57,103 nucleotides of DNA from an uncultured Bacteroidales bacterium (lineage in GTDB: Bacteria > Bacteroidota > Bacteroidia > Bacteroidales > Bacteroidaceae), in the NCBI GenBank assembly GCA_902801425.1, contig CADCIQ010000004.1, positions 7,710 through 64,812 on the forward strand, read 5' to 3'. A program made the position numbers and the translations under genes. A model generated the notes under the pieces. That model was not told where the DNA came from. It did no database searches and saw only the letters and a list, made by a program, of their open reading frames with translations. Of the stretch, positions 1 to 7,678 are shown piece after piece (the stretch's first letter is position 1; every line of letters begins with the position of its first letter).

Positions 1-75
1 CCCCCTGGAGGGGATGAAGCTTGTCACATACTCCGATGTTATCAACATCGGACTACCCATTGGGGAGGGTTGGGG
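1..75. repeat. Palindromic repeat nested in a G/C-run repeat (copy 1 of 4)
   Basis: Positions 25-54 hold a 30-bp element whose core is CCGATGTT-ATC-AACATCGG, preceded by CACATACT. Further copies lie at 1093-1122, 24900-24929 and 44302-44331. Here it is flanked by CCCCCTGGAGGGG on the left and a GGGGAGGGTTGGGGTGGG tail on the right, which look like the two halves of a G/C-run palindrome split by the element. Confidence 0.75.
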
Positions 76-120
76 TGGGTCGTAGGGGCGTTAGCCTATC
101 CAGCCATCGGCTTCATACGC

Positions 121-531
121 TCATTCTCCAGAGAGAGTTACGTTCTCCTTCATCAGCGCCAGTCGCTCGGTGCGCTCACGCTTCAAGGTGTTGAGCAACT
201 TGATGCCATAGTCAGGATCCTTGGCAAAGCGAGCCAATGCATCATCCGTGAGATACGCCCCATTGCGACGGATGGAAGGAAGAACCTCTGATGTCACCCA
301 GCGCTTGAACTCCTTCGCTTGTGGAAGCTTTGAGGAAAGGATGAGAGCATAAAGCCCGCTCTCGTTGATGAGCATTGTCTTGCTCTTGTAGTTAGAACCA
401 GGGTGCTGAATCAGCACTGTGGTTTTATCCTCTTCGTCAACGTTAGTGATAATTTCCGAAACCTCCAAACAACTGCCTGCATTTTTTTGCATAAACTCTG
501 TCTTAACTATGACATCCCCCCTACCTAACAT
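121..531 (-). pseudogene. BRO-N / phage antirepressor-like protein, probable remnant
   Basis: The 136-residue product has the core of the BRO N-terminal domain found in phage and mobile-element antirepressors: 'VDEEDKTTVLI' near residue 31, then 'MLINESGLYALILSSKLP' and 'AKEFKRWVTSEVLPSIRRNG'. The usual start of the domain, a short strand plus 'GKDVAEALGY'-like helix, is missing and replaced by unrelated sequence. The protein also stops soon after the domain, without the second domain common in full-length homologues. I infer a 5'-truncated, perhaps decayed gene left by a phage or integrated element. The AT-rich palindrome at 577-618 lies just upstream. If translated, it would be a DNA-binding protein. 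Assignment to the BRO-N family is good; whether it is functional is unclear. Confidence 0.7.
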
Positions 532-576
532 TTAACTGTTAGATAAAACAGGGACACACACACACCTTCCTGACTT

Positions 577-618
577 CATAATATAATATAATAATAAATA
601 TTATTATATTATATTATG
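577..618. repeat. Perfect 20-bp AT inverted repeat with 2-bp spacer
   Basis: The 20-base arm at 577-596, made only of A/T apart from its outer C, is the exact reverse complement of 599-618, with AA between. Outside it the symmetry continues imperfectly: TTAGATAAAACAGGGACACACA on the left has a counterpart, in reverse complement, around 640-665 (TGTGTGTTGTTTATCTAA). The structure sits in the upstream region of the BRO-N remnant and could be an operator, an origin-like element or a large hairpin. Confidence 0.85.
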
Positions 619-1153
619 GCTATAGATCACCCACAAGTACCTGTGTGTTGTTTATCTAATGGTTATATGTTAGATAGTTTTCCCTTTATATGCTTTCCGA
701 AATTTTCTCTCTGTGTATCAATGAGTTACGAGTGTAAAGTGCATTTTCTTCGAATCTGACATGTATTTTTCCGTAGTTAGTTGGGACATCTGCGAAAAAT
801 GTTGTAATTTTGCAGTGTGAATCAGTCAAAAGGCTAAAGTCAAAAGGTAAAAGACTAAAGTCAAAGGTCAAAAGACAGAGGTTGGTGTCACTAAGCAAAT
901 CCGCTCTAAATCCGTTGTAAATCCGTTGTAAATCCGCTTCCTACGGACCCTCTAAATCCCCCTGCATAGGGGGACTTGAAAGAAAAAAAGGCTTTCGAGC
1001 CTACGATTTATATGTTTCACTTCATTATTAACAATTAAAACCCGAGAATTACCAACGCGGCCATTGGGGGATGTTACTATAAAACATCAGGTCACATACT
1101 CTGATGTTATCAACATCCGACTACCCATTTGGGAAGGCTTGGTTAGGCTTTTT
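619..1153. other. Gene-free stretch with short word repeats and a possible promoter
   Basis: No credible gene is seen. At 805-812 there is a consensus Bacteroidetes -7 box (TAATTTTG) on the plus strand with TTGG about 21 bp upstream, which could transcribe rightwards to the mini-gene at 1154. At about 828-880 the words AAAAGGTAAAAGAC and TAAAGTCAAA repeat several times. At 900-950 the phrase AAATCCGTTGT occurs in tandem. An open frame covering 686-898 on the minus strand is built largely from these words and is not believed. Confidence 0.5.
1071..1150. repeat. REP-like repeat A interrupted by the 30-bp palindrome (copy 2)
   Basis: The left part (ATGTTACTATAAAACATC) and right part (CATTTGGGAAGGCTTGG, then TTAGGCTT) together form the family A repeat seen intact at 20764-20806 and 49382-49427. 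Between them, at 1093-1122, lies the 30-bp palindrome CACATACTcTGATGTTATCAACATCcGACT. The small gene at 1154 begins four bases after the repeat ends, so its 5' leader is repeat sequence. Confidence 0.8.
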
Positions 1154-1252
1154 ATGAAAAAGGAAACTTGGAAATTCATTCTTCAGACGCTGGCGAGTAT
1201 TCTTACCGCTATTGCGACCACTCTCGGAGTAACCTCTTGCATGGGGTATTAA
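1154..1252 (+). CDS. Smalltalk-type mini-protein (32 aa)
   Basis: A 32-residue product starting MKKETWKFILQTL and ending in 'TSCMGY'. The pattern is a charged start, one hydrophobic helix (about residues 8-26, with 'SILTAIATTLGV') and a Cys near the end. It matches what I know of the Bacteroidales 'smalltalk' family of about 30-residue proteins, often encoded near HU-like DNA-binding proteins and N-acetylmuramoyl-L-alanine amidases. Those neighbours are absent here; the nearest recognisable gene is the BRO-N remnant. Function is unknown; a single membrane-spanning or lipid-modified peptide is plausible. I chose this ATG because everything in frame before it is repeat DNA and the family begins with MKK. 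The stop is TAA. Confidence 0.7.
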   Translation: MKKETWKFILQTLASILTAIATTLGVTSCMGY

Positions 1253-1340
1253 GAGACTAATTTATTAAACGCAAAGACGCAAAGACGCAGAGCTTTATAA
1301 AAACTTCGCTACTTAGCGTTTGAAAAAAGGTAGGGGATTT

Positions 1341-1452
1341 GCTTTCGCCATCTAAAAAAACAGAATAAAACCAATAAAAACATACAATAAACAAAGAAAA
1401 TGTTTTATTATGTTTTCCTTTGTTTTTATTGGTTTTTCTAAATGGCGAAAGC
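1341..1452. repeat. Foldback element GCTTTCGCCAT, copy 1 of 3
   Basis: A 112-bp segment begins GCTTTCGCCATCTAAAAAAA and ends TTTTTCTAAATGGCGAAAGC, so its ends are inverted repeats. The inside (AAACCAATAAAAACAT ... TTTTTATTGGTTTTT) is also self-complementary, making one long hairpin. Copies lie at 4958-5064 and 13554-13661. No open reading frame is inside, so it resembles a MITE or other small foldback element. Confidence 0.85.
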
Positions 1453-1490
1453 AACCGCGTAATCAAAACTTTCGCCTTATCTTTTTTAAT

Positions 1491-1524
1491 AAAAAAAGCC
1501 CACCATGCGGAATGGTGAGCCTTT
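1491..1524 (-). terminator. Rho-independent terminator of the IPT lipoprotein unit
   Basis: Read on the minus strand the stem is GGCTCACCATTCCGCATGGT followed by GGGC and seven Ts. It lies directly after the stop codon at 1531. The same hairpin sequence recurs at 5104-5140, also beside a foldback element, so terminator and element appear to have been duplicated together. Confidence 0.85.
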
Positions 1525-1530
1525 AATTTA

Positions 1531-3303
1531 TTACTTCCCGATGTATTGGTAAAAAGTGCCAGTCTCAATATCATAGCAGTACATAGCATTGTCGGCTGGG
1601 ATAAGGATGAATTCATACCAGTTGCCTAAGCATGGAATGCCGTAGTAGATGTGATCTGTCAGGTCAGACAACCTCGTGCTACGCATAAGTCCGCTTTGAT
1701 AGATGCGTCCGTTATGGATTATGCGGTACTTGTTGCTTGTGGAGATACCGTTGCCCGCGATCTTGTCAAATACGAAATCAACCGACTCCTTTGTCATAAG
1801 GCTATTGATAGGGTAGCGATACAGGTAGCGACCACTGCCAGCGGTCTCTGCTGCATACAAGGACTTGCCGTCAGTGCCTATGTACTCGTAGTTATAGTAT
1901 GACCAGTCGGCATTGATTCTGCCTTTTGATGTTACCTTCTTGGTGCTTCTGTTCCATATCTTCACATTGTCGGTTCCTGACTGTCGGAAGTAGAAGTCAT
2001 TGCCAACGATTTCAAACAAATGGTACTTCTCTTCGATATTCACCTCCCCGTTGTCAATGCTGACTTCCTGATAGATAGCAAAGTTGTCATTCTGGGTGTC
2101 ATACTTCATGATTCTGACCTTCTCGGCATCATAGTCGCTGTTTTCTGAGAGGTAAATGCCGTCATTCGTTACGATTAACCGGTCTCTGTCATCATCCCAT
2201 TTGAATGAGTCGTGTCTCTTTGGCGTGTATGACTTGGTCTTGAAATTGGTAAGTGATATTGCCTGGATGTGATTGTTGGCAGGATACCATATTCTGCCGT
2301 AAGCATATTTAAGGGATTCGTGACCTATGTATTGGGTTACAGAGCCTATTTTCTTCCAGGCATTAACGAATTTCACTTCCTTAGGCTGGAAATAGACTGT
2401 ATCAGAATTGAGGGGGAAACTGAACTCAAGAGTCTGTGTGCCGAAATCTCCGGCAGGGATAAAGGCAAGCTCATTGTTGTTGAGGTAGTCGGTAGAAACA
2501 TTGAGCTTCTTGCCATTGATCTTGCAAACGGCATTGTTGAGTTTCGTGTCGCCAACCGTGATACTGAAGGCCTGTGGAGCACCCATTATTAAATCGGTGT
2601 TGGCGAGATTGAGCTTAGGACCGTCAACAACGAGGTTCTTTGGCAGCTTGATGCTTGATGAGAATGTGTTGAAGGTGAGAGGGTACTCAGCCACATAGCA
2701 GCATGTGTATTGGAATGTAGCCATACTCTCGTTGTGCTCCTTAAGTTCGAAGTGCACCTTGCCTTTTATTCCGGTTAGCTCTGGCCTAAGGAAAATCTGG
2801 GAAGAGTTGCCGAAATTCTTGCCTGTAATGATAATCTTACCTGTGACCTTCGTTTCATCATCGTATTCGAAACGCACATCAGAAATTTCAGGAGGTGTGC
2901 TTACCGCCTCGCAAGTGAAGGAGGTCTCGTTGGTAGTGAATTCGTGATCGTATTCCTTTACGTATGCCACAACGGTGCATTCCATTCCTTTCTTCAGGTC
3001 GTTAGTGATTGAGTACTTAAACTCTTCGTTTGGTGCAAGCGTTATCTTGTCCGTATAGAAATTCGCATCCGAGTAAGAATTTCGGTAGCTCTTGGGTTTG
3101 CGTGTGAAATAGAAGCCCTTTTCAGTCACCTTGCCTGCAATGGCGTGCTTATCCACATCGCAAGTGAGTTCGATGTGGTCGGCTGCGTTCTTTACCTCTA
3201 CCTTTGATTCTGAGAACTGACCGTCGCCGGCAAATTCATAATCTTCTACGCAAGAGAACAAGGTACAGCATAAAACTGCTATTATGATTTTGAAGTATTT
3301 CAT
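1531..3303 (-). CDS. IPT/TIG-domain surface lipoprotein
   Basis: A 590-residue lipoprotein: MKYFKIIIAVLCCTLFSC carries a lipobox with the modified Cys at residue 18. An IPT/TIG-like immunoglobulin fold follows around residues 140-230 ('PPEISDVRFEYDD', 'GKIIITGKNFGNSSQIFLRP'). The C-terminal half is rich in aromatic, strand-like segments, suggesting a beta-propeller or similar extracellular module. The ATG at 3303 is preferred over upstream codons because it gives the signal peptide. The gene starts 14 bp after the stop of the upstream barrel gene, so the two are probably co-transcribed from the promoter at 4597-4627. Substrate or partner is unknown; such lipoproteins often bind glycans or partner an outer-membrane barrel. 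No frame damage is seen. Confidence 0.75.
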   Translation of the reverse strand: MKYFKIIIAVLCCTLFSCVEDYEFAGDGQFSESKVEVKNAADHIELTCDVDKHAIAGKVTEKGFYFTRKPKSYRNSYSDANFYTDKITLAPNEEFKYSITNDLKKGMECTVVAYVKEYDHEFTTNETSFTCEAVSTPPEISDVRFEYDDETKVTGKIIITGKNFGNSSQIFLRPELTGIKGKVHFELKEHNESMATFQYTCCYVAEYPLTFNTFSSSIKLPKNLVVDGPKLNLANTDLIMGAPQAFSITVGDTKLNNAVCKINGKKLNVSTDYLNNNELAFIPAGDFGTQTLEFSFPLNSDTVYFQPKEVKFVNAWKKIGSVTQYIGHESLKYAYGRIWYPANNHIQAISLTNFKTKSYTPKRHDSFKWDDDRDRLIVTNDGIYLSENSDYDAEKVRIMKYDTQNDNFAIYQEVSIDNGEVNIEEKYHLFEIVGNDFYFRQSGTDNVKIWNRSTKKVTSKGRINADWSYYNYEYIGTDGKSLYAAETAGSGRYLYRYPINSLMTKESVDFVFDKIAGNGISTSNKYRIIHNGRIYQSGLMRSTRLSDLTDHIYYGIPCLGNWYEFILIPADNAMYCYDIETGTFYQYIGK

Positions 3304-3317
3304 TTCCTTTCTTTTTT

Positions 3318-4571
3318 TTACAGGTTGGCTGATAGATTGAACATAATGCTGCTGCATTTCATAGTGTATTTATCGTCCTCGTGCTTGTGGTTTGGACCTG
3401 TTGGCGCAGCATATTTTATGTCGAAGAACACGGAATGATTTGCTGTCAGACGGTATTCTACACCTGCACCTGCCACGATTGAGAAAGTGCTTTTGCCGGA
3501 ATCGTATTTGTCAAACGAATATCCCGTGTCATCCTTTACGATGCCTTTCTGACGGCTTACTCTGTAATCGAGACATTCATCCTTGAGGAAGAAATCGCCC
3601 TGAACACCTGCCTGAATGAATGGCAGAAGCTTGCCTGTGAGCTTTGTGTAGGTATAGCGAACCATTACTGGGACATTCAGCGTTGTGCGGTTATATACCA
3701 TGTGGAATGTTCTTCCGTTCTGATTTGTAGGCATGAAATTTTCGAATGAGAACTTGTTGAAGGTAAGGTCAACGTGCATGCCAAGTCCCCATGAGCAATG
3801 GTAGTCGGCAAAGAGGTTGGCTGTTGCCTGTAGCTGTGAAGCGGCATCCAACTCTGTATCAGTGAAATCAGTAACCTTGATGCTGTTGCAGGCAATGCCC
3901 ACACCGGCACCGAAGCGAAGGGCAGGGATGTAGTTATAGTTCTGAGCAGCAATGACTTTCTCCACAAACAGCTTGTTGCGCTTGTGGGCAGGCTTGCTTG
4001 TCAGCCATTTCTCAATGTTCTCGTTGCCGCCAGAATTCTTGTTCTCGTTGACATAGTACTGTGTAATTACGTTGTCACCTTCCTCATTGAATGGAACGAT
4101 AGGCTCGTTTTCCTTTGTGCGCACGTAGAGGCTGTATTTGTTAGGTGAGTTATAGACTTCGAACAGGGAAGGTGCTGAGCAATCCTGATAGAAAGAACGC
4201 TTGTCTCGCTTTACGAATATCCTGCCTACGCTTCCGTTCTCTTTCTTAATGGAAACGCTCTGGTATCTCGTCTTTCCGATGTAATAGGCTTTTATCTGCT
4301 CAGGCAGGTAAGTGGTGGTTGACAGGTCATCGTTCAGACGCACGATTTTCTGCTGAGCCTCCTGAGAGTTGAATTTGGAGTAGAGATATACATCTCTCAC
4401 AACAGAGTCCCTTCCCTCTGGAGTAGTGAAGATAAGGATACCTCGGTCATAGTCGGAAATAACCTTTGATTCTGTATTCTGCGCCGATGCTGTTAATGGC
4501 GTAAATGCCAGTAATGTTGGGATGAATGTGCCTAATATACCGACTGTAATCTTTTTTCCTGTAGTTTGCAT
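3318..4571 (-). CDS. Outer-membrane beta-barrel protein (PorT-like)
   Basis: A 417-residue protein with a signal peptide (MQTTGKKITVGILGTFIPTL then 'TASAQ', cleavage near residue 31). Residues ~40-190 are a soluble strand-rich part. The C-terminal ~210 residues ('LRFGAGVGIACNSIKVTDF', 'LFADYHCSWGLGMHVDLTF', 'FIQAGVQGDFFLKD', 'VAGAGVEYRLTANHSVFFDI') alternate like an outer-membrane barrel of the PorT/OMP_b-brl_2 type common in Bacteroidetes. It is first in a two-gene unit with the IPT lipoprotein 14 bp downstream; a barrel plus surface lipoprotein pair is a common arrangement for envelope complexes. The specific role is unknown. Confidence 0.75.
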   Translation of the reverse strand: MQTTGKKITVGILGTFIPTLLAFTPLTASAQNTESKVISDYDRGILIFTTPEGRDSVVRDVYLYSKFNSQEAQQKIVRLNDDLSTTTYLPEQIKAYYIGKTRYQSVSIKKENGSVGRIFVKRDKRSFYQDCSAPSLFEVYNSPNKYSLYVRTKENEPIVPFNEEGDNVITQYYVNENKNSGGNENIEKWLTSKPAHKRNKLFVEKVIAAQNYNYIPALRFGAGVGIACNSIKVTDFTDTELDAASQLQATANLFADYHCSWGLGMHVDLTFNKFSFENFMPTNQNGRTFHMVYNRTTLNVPVMVRYTYTKLTGKLLPFIQAGVQGDFFLKDECLDYRVSRQKGIVKDDTGYSFDKYDSGKSTFSIVAGAGVEYRLTANHSVFFDIKYAAPTGPNHKHEDDKYTMKCSSIMFNLSANL

Positions 4572-4596
4572 GATTTTTTTTGATTTGTATTGGTTG

Positions 4597-4627
4597 CAAA
4601 GGTAATAATTTTTTTTGATACGGCAAA
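4597..4627 (-). promoter_or_regulatory. Bacteroidetes-type promoter for the barrel/lipoprotein unit
   Basis: On the minus strand, TTTG (4624-4627) and TACCTTTG (4597-4604) are separated by 19 bp, matching the -33/-7 pattern of Bacteroidetes sigma factor. Transcription would begin near 4590, about 20 nt before the ATG at 4571. Confidence 0.75.
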
Positions 4628-4957
4628 GGGTAGGGGGATAAAGTTTGATTTAAGAAACTCAAGTTTCGCAAACTCCACTTGTACTCCTTTCACTCCTTAA
4701 ACTAACGTGAGTTCGACGACTTGCTTCAGCTTGATGAGCTTTGCGAATAATTCCTTCAGTTGTATACTATTGATTATCATATGGTTGAAAGACCTCTTCG
4801 ACGTTCTGCGCTCCTTTAATCACGCATCTACCGAATAACAGCCCTATCGGACTGCCCTGTTAGGTATCGGGTTTTGGCTTTCCCTTCGGCCGCCGACCTC
4901 TTCAAGGTTCAGCCCTCATTCGCAACAACGAAAATAATTATTAATACCTTGCTAATT
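4628..4957. other. Unassigned intergenic segment with a possible 27-residue ORF
   Basis: No recognised gene. On the minus strand an ATG at 4780 opens a 27-codon frame ending TAA at 4697 (MIINSIQLKELFAKLIKLKQ, then VVELTLV), an amphipathic Lys/Leu-rich helix. The plus-strand stretch 4786-4925 is denser in G/C than its surroundings and contains two echoing phrases, GACCTCTTCGACGTTC at ~4790 and GACCTCTTCAAGGTTC at ~4896, plus paired words CCCTATCGG and CGGACTGCCC. This could be a structured RNA or the decayed end of an insertion sequence. Around 4672-4700 are two copies of the CTTGTACTCCTT word also seen at 41018-41165. Confidence 0.35.
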
Positions 4958-5064
4958 GCTTTCGCCATCTAAAAAAACAGGACAAAACATATAAAAACAA
5001 TAACAAAGAAAATGTTTTATTATGTTTTCCTTTGTTTTAATTGGTTTTTCTAAATGGCGAAAGC
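4958..5064. repeat. Foldback element GCTTTCGCCAT, copy 2 of 3
   Basis: A 107-bp copy with the same ends as 1341-1452 and the same orientation. The similarity continues on the right through 5140, including the terminator hairpin, so about 180 bp of non-coding DNA is shared by the two loci. Confidence 0.85.
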
Positions 5065-5103
5065 AACCACGTAATCAAAACTTTGCGCCTTGTCGTTTTT
5101 AAT

Positions 5104-5140
5104 AAAAAAAGCCCACCATGCGGAATGGTGAGCCTTTTTG
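5104..5140 (-). terminator. Rho-independent terminator
   Basis: The hairpin GCTCACCATTCCGCATGGTG plus GGC, followed on the minus strand by a T run, lies 18 bp past the stop at 5158. It is identical in its core to the terminator at 1491-1524. Confidence 0.85.
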
Positions 5141-5157
5141 AATGATAGAATGTTTTT

Positions 5158-5856
5158 TTATCTCTTTTTCTTCTTGGTTGTGTAACCAGCGTTGAGAACC
5201 TGCTGCTTGAGAATCTTGTAGCACTCAATGGCGTGAACGTATGCCATATAGCAGGTTGTCTTATTAAACTTGCAATCGTTGTTGTAAGGATAGCACGCTA
5301 TCATAGGCCATACCTGAACCTCCTTTGGCGTTTCGTCGCCAGTGAAGCAGAACTTGTCGCTATTGCCCATGAAACCGTGGTTAGCACCATCCTCGCCCTT
5401 CTGCATGACCTCGAAGCCTGGGAGGATGAACTTCACGATGGCTTCCTTGTCGAGAACATCAACGGAGAGGATAGGACGGATGTCAACCCATTCCTTTGGC
5501 TTTGACTTGCCATCGTTGGCTATCTTGCCGAAGTAGCAGCGGGTAGTGATGCGGCCTTCTTCCTCGTTTTCGTAGAGAATAGCAGTAGCAGCTTCTGTGC
5601 AATTACTTACAATCCAGTTAATGAGATTGTTGTACATGACCTCCTTTGTGTCGCCAACCTGAAGATAGGAAGTGATTTCCAGTTCTCCATTGTCGTTGAG
5701 CTTATAGGTGTTCTGGTATTTTTTTGCCCTGTCTTGATAGCTCTCATTCCCTAAGTCTGCACTTATCTCAAGAGATGCTATGTCTGTTTTCTGACAAAAG
5801 CCCGCCAGCGTGACAGAGAAGCAGAGACAAATCAAAAAAAGTTTTTTCATCTTCAT
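5158..5856 (-). CDS. Secreted protein of unknown function
   Basis: A 232-residue product with a clear signal peptide (MKMKKLFLICLCFSVTLAGF, cleavage near 'FCQ' at about residue 22). The mature part has a Lys/Asn/Asp-rich fold with 'YLQVGDTKEVMYNNLINWI' and a basic tail ending KKKKR. The layout resembles DUF4468-like secreted Bacteroidetes proteins, but I cannot claim the family. It stands alone on the minus strand, with its own promoter (5891-5922) and terminator (5104-5140). Start could be the first or second Met (MKMKK or MKK). Function not recognised. Confidence 0.6.
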   Translation of the reverse strand: MKMKKLFLICLCFSVTLAGFCQKTDIASLEISADLGNESYQDRAKKYQNTYKLNDNGELEITSYLQVGDTKEVMYNNLINWIVSNCTEAATAILYENEEEGRITTRCYFGKIANDGKSKPKEWVDIRPILSVDVLDKEAIVKFILPGFEVMQKGEDGANHGFMGNSDKFCFTGDETPKEVQVWPMIACYPYNNDCKFNKTTCYMAYVHAIECYKILKQQVLNAGYTTKKKKR

Positions 5857-5890
5857 AATTCAAATACATTAACTTTATGGTTTCTTGCCA

Positions 5891-5922
5891 CAAAGATATA
5901 TTTTTTTCTGCACATAACCAAA
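5891..5922 (-). promoter_or_regulatory. Bacteroidetes-type promoter
   Basis: On the minus strand, TTTG (5919-5922), a 20-bp spacer and TATCTTTG (5891-5898). The predicted start point is about 25 nt before the ATG at 5856. Confidence 0.75.
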
Positions 5923-5951
5923 TTTTTGAGTGTCATTCTTGCTAAATTTAA

Positions 5952-7511
5952 CTATTTCTTAATGTATTTTGCATGCACGGCGTTTTCCTGTGCTTTTGTG
6001 GCAAACTGCTGCGGAGTGACTTTTACCCTCTGTTTCATGAACTCAGGACGGTTGTATGAACGTAGCAGAAGCGTGTTGCGCTCTGGGTCTTGCTGGGGTA
6101 TCTCGAATGCCTTGTGGCACTTCCCGTTTGCATCGAAATAGGATATGTATGGGCGTGTGTAGTTGCCGTCATCGCGCCTTGAAGCCGTCATTATCCAGCG
6201 TCCGTTGCTTGAGAATGAAGGGTAGCTCTCGGAGAAGGGGGAGTTGAGAGGGGTTGTGTTTAGAGTTGAGGGTTTAGAGTTTAGAGTTGAGGGTTTAGTG
6301 TTTAGAGTTGAGGTGGATGGGAGGGGCTGAGGGGTCTCTATTACACAGATATCAGCATCCCTATGCCATACGTGGAAGCATCCGTAGCTACCCAATGCGA
6401 AAGTGATGTATTTGCCATCAGGAGAGACGCGGGGAAGGGTTGCGCTCTTGTTTAGTGAGGCTGCATCGAATACAAGCTGGGGTTCTCCGAACTTATGCGT
6501 GGCAAGGTCGAAGCTCCGTGAATAGATGTTGTATTTAATTTCGCGGAAATGTCTCTTGAAATAATTCTCTGTGGAAATGGAATCAGGGCTGCTGATGTGT
6601 GCTGAGGTGTAGTAGAGGGTCTTGCCGTCAGGACTCCATGTAGGGAAACACTCAAGTTCGTCTTTCGCGTTACTGATTGTTGAAACCTCATTTTTAGCTA
6701 CATCATACAGGATCAGGTCTGACGCATAGTCAAGCACCTCGATCTTGTCCTTGTCCTTGGTGTGGAATGTCTGACGCGTGGTGTTTGTTGAGAATGCCAC
6801 GAGGTCAGCCGTTGGATGCCATGAAGGATAAACTCCTGCTGATATGGTGCTGTCGGTCTTCAGGTCAAGCTTCTTAGGTGTGCCATTATGCACAAGCATC
6901 GTTCCTCCATTGAATTGGCGCATGTGGAAGAGCATGTTGTTGGTGCCGTAGTTCTGGAATGAATGGCAGTTGATGCATTGTCCTTTCTCATCCTTCTGAA
7001 TGAGCTGATTGTTGTAAATGTCACTCTCTTCAAAATTGGTTATGTTACGCTGGACGATAGAGATGTCTTCGTATGTGATATACGAAGGCTCTATGAGTCG
7101 GTAGGCTATGTATGGATCAATAGTGTCCTTGGCTACATAGATATGAAACTCCTTGTAGCTTAGCCATTTGTCATCTTTCTTTCCATAGACCTCAACCTTT
7201 ATGCCCTTACTGTTGCCTGCTGCCGCCGCAATGAGCTGTTTCCACTCATCATTATCAATAATGATCTTGTTGTCATCTCCGTATGTGAAGGAGATATGCC
7301 CAAATGAAAGACAGGCAACAGCCTCTTCACAGTCGGGAAGCATGAAGTTTGTGGGACACAGATTTGACGGTATGGTGACTCCTGTGTAGTCGGGGAATAT
7401 GTCAGGCAACTTGTTTGTCTGCAATGGGTCGGTAGGGATGGACGGGGAGGAACAGGAAAGGAGTATCCCCCATAGCCCCCCGAGGGGGAGTATTTTGGAT
7501 AGAATTTTCAT
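5952..7511 (-). CDS. PD40/TolB-like beta-propeller lipoprotein with a CxxCH motif
   Basis: A 519-residue lipoprotein (lipobox 'GILLSCSS', Cys at residue ~20). Repeats of the PD40 type, 'YPSWHPTADLVAFSTN', 'FPTWSPDGKTLYYTSA', 'PRVSPDGKYITFALG' and 'YPSFSSNGRWIMTAS', indicate a TolB-like propeller over about residues 220-470. Before them 'GQCINCHSF' (near residue 180) is a CxxCH motif as in c-type haem attachment, though no cytochrome fold is evident. The next gene upstream encodes a DUF6057 membrane protein, a pairing I believe recurs in Bacteroidales. Residues ~400-424 are a low-complexity insert (TSTLNTKPSTLNSKPSTLNT) encoded by the tandem word at 6241-6312, which also occurs between genes at 13509-13551. 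It probably lies in a propeller loop. Role unknown. Confidence 0.7.
   Translation of the reverse strand: MKILSKILPLGGLWGILLSCSSPSIPTDPLQTNKLPDIFPDYTGVTIPSNLCPTNFMLPDCEEAVACLSFGHISFTYGDDNKIIIDNDEWKQLIAAAAGNSKGIKVEVYGKKDDKWLSYKEFHIYVAKDTIDPYIAYRLIEPSYITYEDISIVQRNITNFEESDIYNNQLIQKDEKGQCINCHSFQNYGTNNMLFHMRQFNGGTMLVHNGTPKKLDLKTDSTISAGVYPSWHPTADLVAFSTNTTRQTFHTKDKDKIEVLDYASDLILYDVAKNEVSTISNAKDELECFPTWSPDGKTLYYTSAHISSPDSISTENYFKRHFREIKYNIYSRSFDLATHKFGEPQLVFDAASLNKSATLPRVSPDGKYITFALGSYGCFHVWHRDADICVIETPQPLPSTSTLNTKPSTLNSKPSTLNTTPLNSPFSESYPSFSSNGRWIMTASRRDDGNYTRPYISYFDANGKCHKAFEIPQQDPERNTLLLRSYNRPEFMKQRVKVTPQQFATKAQENAVHAKYIKK
6241..6312. repeat. In-frame tandem word repeat inside the PD40 gene
   Basis: The words TTTAGAGTTGAGGG and TTTAGAGTTTAGAGTTGAGG repeat in tandem and are translated without a stop on the minus strand as STLN(T/S)KP units. 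The same words (GTTTAGTGTTTA, GGGTTTAGTGTTTAGAG) form the non-coding array at 13509-13551. Confidence 0.85.
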
Positions 7512-7668
7512 TATTTACTATTTAGCTATTTACTATTGACTATTTATTTACTATTCTGTTATATTTACTATTTACCATTCGCCTATTGATTGATGAAAAT
7601 AGTACATCAACCAAATAGTACATAAATAGTACATAGTAAATCGTAAATTGTAAATCTTGTTAGGGCTC
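7512..7668. repeat. Foldback array of TTTACTATTTA words
   Basis: Between two minus-strand genes the word TTTACTATTTA and variants recurs at about 7512-7580. Its reverse complement (ATAGTACATAGTAAAT, AAATAGTACATAAATAGTAC) follows at about 7588-7650, so the segment can fold back. It belongs to the class of single-word foldbacks also at 9560-9642, 13928-14040 and 41018-41165. Confidence 0.65.
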
Positions 7669-7678
7669 AGTTTGGCTT

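Noticed and set aside
686-898. 70-codon minus-strand frame upstream of the BRO-N remnant
   Set aside because: Half of it is the translated AAAGTCAAAAG word repeat, with no domain and no promoter.
1257-1616. 119-codon minus-strand frame over the foldback element and terminator
   Set aside because: It reads through a terminator hairpin and repeat DNA and overlaps the end of the real lipoprotein gene.
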